Shown one piece after another: positions 60,317 to 64,000 of a DNA stretch of 64,000 nt. The number at the start of each line of letters is the position of its first letter. Positions within the stretch are counted from its first letter, which is position 1. The translations under genes and the position numbers were made by a program. Origin of the DNA: Erinaceus europaeus (Eukaryota > Chordata > Mammalia > Eulipotyphla > Erinaceidae); contig NC_080177.1 of assembly GCF_950295315.1 (NCBI RefSeq), positions 75,403,786-75,467,785 of the forward strand, in the 5' to 3' direction. The notes below the pieces were generated by a model. It searched no databases and was not told the origin of the DNA. It was given only the letters and a program-made list of their open reading frames with translations.

Positions 60317-60469
60317 GTAAGGAGTGCGGCTACGCTCAAGGGCAAGCAAGTCAGACGGCAGAGAGAGGGAGGAAAAAGCCATCCAAGCAGGGGGGGGGGG
60401 GTTTGCAGAACTTCTGCAGAGGAATGGGGGACACACTGAATGTGTCCTTAGCTCCCTCTGCCTTTTTTT

Positions 60470-60618
60470 GCCCAATATTTAAAAGATTTATTTATTTGAA
60501 GGGAGAGAGAGATAGAACCAGAGCATCCCTCTTGTCTGTGTGATACTGGAGATCAAATTTAAGACCTTGATCTCATTCATGTAGGTTAACATGTTAGCCA
60601 CTGTACCCTCTCCTGGGT
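60470..60618 (-). mobile_element. SINE type E, diverged
   Basis: agaaccagagcatccctctt, actggagatcaaatttaaga, gccactgtaccctctcctgg. Confidence 0.75.
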
Positions 60619-60634
60619 TGCAAAAAAAAAAAAA

Positions 60635-60780
60635 AGTTTATTGTTACTATTATTGTTAACTTGAGCATTGCTCAGCTCTGGCTGATGATAATGCTAAGAA
60701 TTGAACTTGAGACCTTAGAACCTCTGGCATGAAGGTTTTTTTTTTCCCCCCCTAATCATCATGCTACCTTCCTAGTCTCA
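60635..60780 (-). mobile_element. SINE type D
   Basis: cttgagcattgctcagctct, gaattgaacttgagacctta, taatcatcatgctaccttcc. Confidence 0.82.
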
Positions 60781-61062
60781 CGCTCTGGTTTCTGATAAAC
60801 TTTTTTCAGTCCAGCCACCAGGCTGAAGGACAGATGGTAATAATTTACTTCCAGCCCTTTCACTCCTTTGGAAATGACTTTTGCAATATGCAGAATTAAA
60901 TCATACATTGCTTGAAATATTGAAAAATAAAATCAAGTTGACAGAAATGAAACTACCTTATAATCTGAAACTGAGGCAACACTGCTTATAACATAAGTCG
61001 TAGGTGTGCATCCTTGACATCAACATGTGCGTCTCCTGTGTATTGCTTTGATACTTTCTATC

Positions 61063-61093
61063 TAGTTAGTTAGTTAGTTAGTTAGTTAGTTAT
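61063..61093. repeat. (GTTA)n microsatellite
   Basis: Seven to eight TAGT units at the tail of the SINE that follows. Confidence 0.93.
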
Positions 61094-61192
61094 GCCAGAG
61101 CACTGCTCAGTTCTGGCTTTGAGTGGTGCCAAGGATGGAGTCTAAGGAATAGATTTATTTTGCATAATCATAATTCTGTCTCCTCCAGCTGA
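61094..61192 (-). mobile_element. SINE type D, internal deletion
   Basis: ccagagcactgctcagttct, gcataatcataattctgtct; middle shortened. Confidence 0.75.
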
Positions 61193-61424
61193 AACTAACA
61201 TGTGTGTGTGTGTTCTCTTTGCTTTTCTGACCAGTTTTTATTTTTCCCCACATTTTATTAGTGATTTGACAGTGTTTTTCAAAATTAGAACTCTCCAGGA
61301 GTATAATTTTATACCTCCAAATGGTGTTTCCAAATCATTGTACCCTCCTCCAAAGTTGTGTGTCCCCTGAGAGGTAGTATAGTGGCTAGGCTGTTGCATT
61401 TAAATGCATGAAGTTTACTTAAAA

Positions 61425-61880
61425 AAAAACTATTGATAAAAATAAAAAATATCGACAAGACCATAGGATAAGAGGGGGTACAGTTCTACATAATTCCCAC
61501 CACCAGAGTTTTGTATCCCATCCCCTCCCTTGAAAGCTTTCCTATTCTTGAGTATGGAACCAGGATCACTATGGGGTGCAGAAAGTGGAAGATCTGGCTT
61601 CTGTAATTGCTTCTCTACTGAGCAGGTTGATCCCTACTCCCAGCTTGTCCCTATGGTTCCCTCATGGGGCGGGGCTCTGGAGACGTGGGGATCCAGGGCA
61701 CATCAGTGAGGTCCTCTGCCCAGGGAAGTCATGTTGGTGTCATGGTAGCATCTGGAACTTGGTGGCTGAAAAACATTAAGATTTAAAGCAGAACAAAGTG
61801 TTTACTAATCAGGAACCTAAAGGCAGAAGTGTAGCAGATGAGATTTGGGGTCTCCATTTTGGAAAAAAGTAAAAAAGCCT
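61425..61880 (-). mobile_element. L1 3'UTR fragment
   Basis: gacaagaccataggataaga, ctgtaattgcttctctactg, gtcatggtagcatctggaac, tttactaatcaggaacctaa; same 3'UTR as at 15.0 kb. Confidence 0.88.
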
Positions 61881-61886
61881 ATTTCC

Positions 61887-62160
61887 TGAGGCCAGATAAT
61901 GGCTCACCCAGTAAAGCACACACCCTGCTGTGCTCAAGGTTTTGCTTAGGAAATCTGACATGACACGGACACTCAGTGGATAAGGAGGCAGTGTTGTGCG
62001 GTGTCTCCTCTCCCTTTACCTCTCTTTCCTCCTCCTTGCGCTTATCCCCTCTTCACCCCCCCCCCCCCAGGAATATTTGACCTGGGGAATCTACTCAGTG
62101 TTGTTCTACTTGTATGAGTCCTGGTGTCATTCCTTAATGCCTCATAAAAAAAAGAAGAGT
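61887..62160 (+). mobile_element. tRNA-derived SINE, diverged
   Basis: ctgaggccagataatggctc head, tctcctctccctttacctct, AAAAAAAAGAAGAG tail. A 14-base C run lies inside. Confidence 0.5.
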
Positions 62161-62439
62161 CTCTTTCATGGCATATGGGTGATTTGATTAAAAACAAAAA
62201 AAGTATTGTCAAGAAAAATTTGCATCAGAAAACACACTTCCTCTCAAAATGAAAACATAATTCTCAACCCAAAATCAATTAAAGCAAAGCTAGTAAATAA
62301 TTAAAACCTAGAAGCTGATCAGTTAAAACTTTATTCTGAGACAATATTGTGCTTGAAAATGCTCCCATGTGTACACATACATTCACATCCTAGATTTACA
62401 TTGCATCATTTTGATTTCATATTTAAAAATAATAACTTT

Positions 62440-62628
62440 TTTTGCAGAGCTAGGGCTTCATGGTTTCATGATTTCACTGCTCTTGGATATAGAAATATGG
62501 TTATAACATGGATATATTATGACGTCCTCTAGTGCCATAAAACCTCCCTTCTTGTGCCGGGGTTCAAACCTGGACACATATATGGCAAGGCATGTACTAC
62601 CTAGTTAGGTTTCTCTGTAGCCCTGCCA
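62440..62628 (-). mobile_element. tRNA-derived SINE, diverged
   Basis: gcagagctagggcttcatgg, ggttcaaacctggacacata, aaggcatgtactacctagtt. Confidence 0.55.
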
Positions 62629-62651
62629 TTTTGCCTTGAAAAGTGTGTAAA

Positions 62652-62838
62652 TTGGGGCTGGGTGGTGGCATGACCTATTGAGCACACGTTAAAATGTACA
62701 AGGACCCAGGTTCAAGCCTCTGGTTCTTCTCACTTGCAGGGAGGAAGCTTCTCAAATGGTGAAGCAGGGCTGCAAGTGTGTCTCTGCCACTGTCTCTATC
62801 TTCCCCTTCCCTCTCAATTCCTGTCTGTATAATTTAAA
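62652..62838 (+). mobile_element. SINE type B, split by a younger SINE
   Basis: ggggctgggtggtggcatga head, aggttcaagcctctggttct, cctctcaattcctgtctgta, then interrupted. Confidence 0.9.
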
Positions 62839-63122
62839 TTTTTTTTATTAATTTTCTTTTTTTTCCCTTTTGTTGTCCTTGTTGTTGTAGCCTTATTGTA
62901 GTTATTATTGTTTTTGTTTATGTTGTTCGTTGTTGGATAGGACAGAGAGAAATCAAGAGAGGAGGGGAAGACAGAGAGGGGGAGAGAAAGATAGACACCT
63001 GCAGTCCTGCTTCACTGCTTGTGAAGCGACTCCCCTGCAGGTGGGGAGCCTGGGGCTCCAACCCGGATCCTTACGCCGGTCCTTGCACTTGGTGCCACGT
63101 GCACTTAACCTGCGGTGCTACC
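62839..63122 (-). mobile_element. SINE type A nested in type B
   Basis: Complete antisense copy; ctgtataattt occurs on both sides (62824 and 63131), so it inserted into the older SINE. Confidence 0.93.
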
Positions 63123-63139
63123 GCCTGACCCCTGTATAA

Positions 63140-64000
63140 TTTTTTTAAAGCATATAAATTAGAGATTTCAAGACTTCAATGTAGAAGAAGGTGTATTTGG
63201 GAAGGCAGCAGTTTATGTCATTCTTCTTTTTCACGGCGTTCATTTTTATGAGAGAAATAGCAGCTGCTAACTGGAAAGAAAACCGGGTAGTGCCTTAGAC
63301 TCACAAATACGTGATTCAAAGTCTAGGATAAAATGCTCATTATATAGGAAACTGGCTTTCTTTATCTCCCATTTAGAATGTAAATAGTATAGCTATATTT
63401 CTCTGCAAGCATTAAAAGTTTTTAAAATGACGAATATAGTACTGTTCTATAGTGACTGGGACTTGTGACGGTGTCTTTGGGTTAAAAGCCTAAAGTGGTA
63501 TTGAGCCTTTAGTTTTATAAAGAGAGCAAAACATCGTTATGCAGTTGTTTCTTTCAATTCAGAGGGCTTTGCACAACCCATCTCTTTTAGTGACTGCCAT
63601 TCTTTGAAAGAGATGGGATAACTGTGAACAATGAATTTGTCTTGTTGGGTGAGTGCAGAAGAAAAACATGTAAGGTCATTGCATTTTCTTCAAAACGGAG
63701 TCCCAAACTTCTCTCTGTTTTTTCCCTATGTTTAGCAGCCATTAGAGTCAGTAAATTTCCCTGTGTGTCAGTTCCTGATCTCCGTTATGAAATGTAATCA
63801 CTGGGCAGCTATCACAGAGCCTCCTTAAGCTGCTACTGCTTTGCAATTCCAAATATCCAACTTTCATCAGCCGACCAGAATCTCTATTGTCCTTTAATAA
63901 AAAGGTAGAATTTAAATCAACAGTAAAGCCCTGATAACTCACAGTCCTGGGTCCATGTGTTTGGGGTTTTACCCAGTTTTACTGAGTTTAAAAATAAGAA
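63140..64000. other. Intronic single-copy sequence to window end
   Basis: No repeat and no exon accepting phase 2 was found; the next TTC6 exon must lie beyond. Confidence 0.45.

Noticed and set aside
1250..63122. SINE heads as tRNA genes
   Set aside because: A and B box-like motifs are present, but none of the heads examined gives an intact cloverleaf and each is fused to a SINE body and tail.
1300..63139. Many recurrent short open frames reading 'DRTERNGERRGRQRGGEKDRHLQTCF' style peptides (only partly listed here)
   Set aside because: These are translations of the antisense body of type A SINEs, repeated wherever a copy lies, not genes.
60317..64000. A further TTC6 exon in the last 3.7 kb
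   Set aside because: No acceptor followed by an open TPR-like frame of the required phase was found.

Overview
The window is mammalian nuclear DNA and most likely comes from a hedgehog (Erinaceidae). It has exon/intron structure with GT-AG splice sites, L1 LINEs, MIR relics and CA/GT microsatellites. It is also packed with tRNA-derived SINEs of a kind I associate with the hedgehog ERI families: B-box heads followed by a body with the short inverted motif 'cctgcaggggagtcgcttc...ggtgaagcaggtctgcaggtgtct'. The species call is inference from SINE style, not a database match.

Only one gene can be supported. It lies on the + strand and fills almost the whole window. Twenty coding exons between 2783 and 60316 were found by eye from polypyrimidine-AG acceptors, GT donors and open reading. 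All nineteen junctions are phase-compatible, so the exons splice in silico into one open reading frame of 1022 whole codons. Residues ~1-345 are a non-TPR, partly charged N-terminal region. From residue ~345 to the end the protein is a run of tetratricopeptide (TPR) repeats. Repeat order and sequence match my memory of vertebrate TTC6 (tetratricopeptide repeat domain 6), which in human lies next to FOXA1 on 14q21.1. Both ends of the gene are outside the window: the first exon seen begins mid-codon and the last ends two bases into a codon.

The introns hold about 90 recognisable SINE copies, many with clear target-site duplications and several nested. SINE labels used here are mine: type A (long tRNA-derived element, tail rich in CAACAACAATAA), type B (related body, tail ending in AATAAATAAAGATAAT), type C (B-like with an extra 3' segment reading AGTGGATTCATAGTGC...AACCCTGGAGGCAA), type D (head ATAGCATAATGGTTATGCA, then CAGAGCTGAGCAGTGCTCTGG) and type E (head GGAGGTGGCGCAGTGG, then GCAGCACATGTGCCAGAGTGAT). 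There are also several 5'-truncated L1 3' ends, an old L1 ORF2 relic at 16.3-18.8 kb, three solo LTRs sharing a U5-like end, and many microsatellites.

Region by region: 1-2.8 kb is intron with L1 and SINE debris. At 2.8-20.6 kb are three small N-terminal exons separated by large introns. At 20.6-27.1 kb are the two largest exons. At 27.5-44.3 kb are nine short TPR exons. At 47.3-60.3 kb are six more exons, five of them phase 0-0. From 60.3 to 64 kb is intron with no further exon seen. No rRNA, functional tRNA, CRISPR array, or bacterial or viral coding gene was seen, and no previously undescribed multi-gene system is evident. The most unusual items are a tRNA-Gly 5'-half-like segment in a solo LTR, a perfect 18-bp palindrome, a 315-bp polypyrimidine tract and a GC-rich block of unknown origin at 11.4-12.4 kb.
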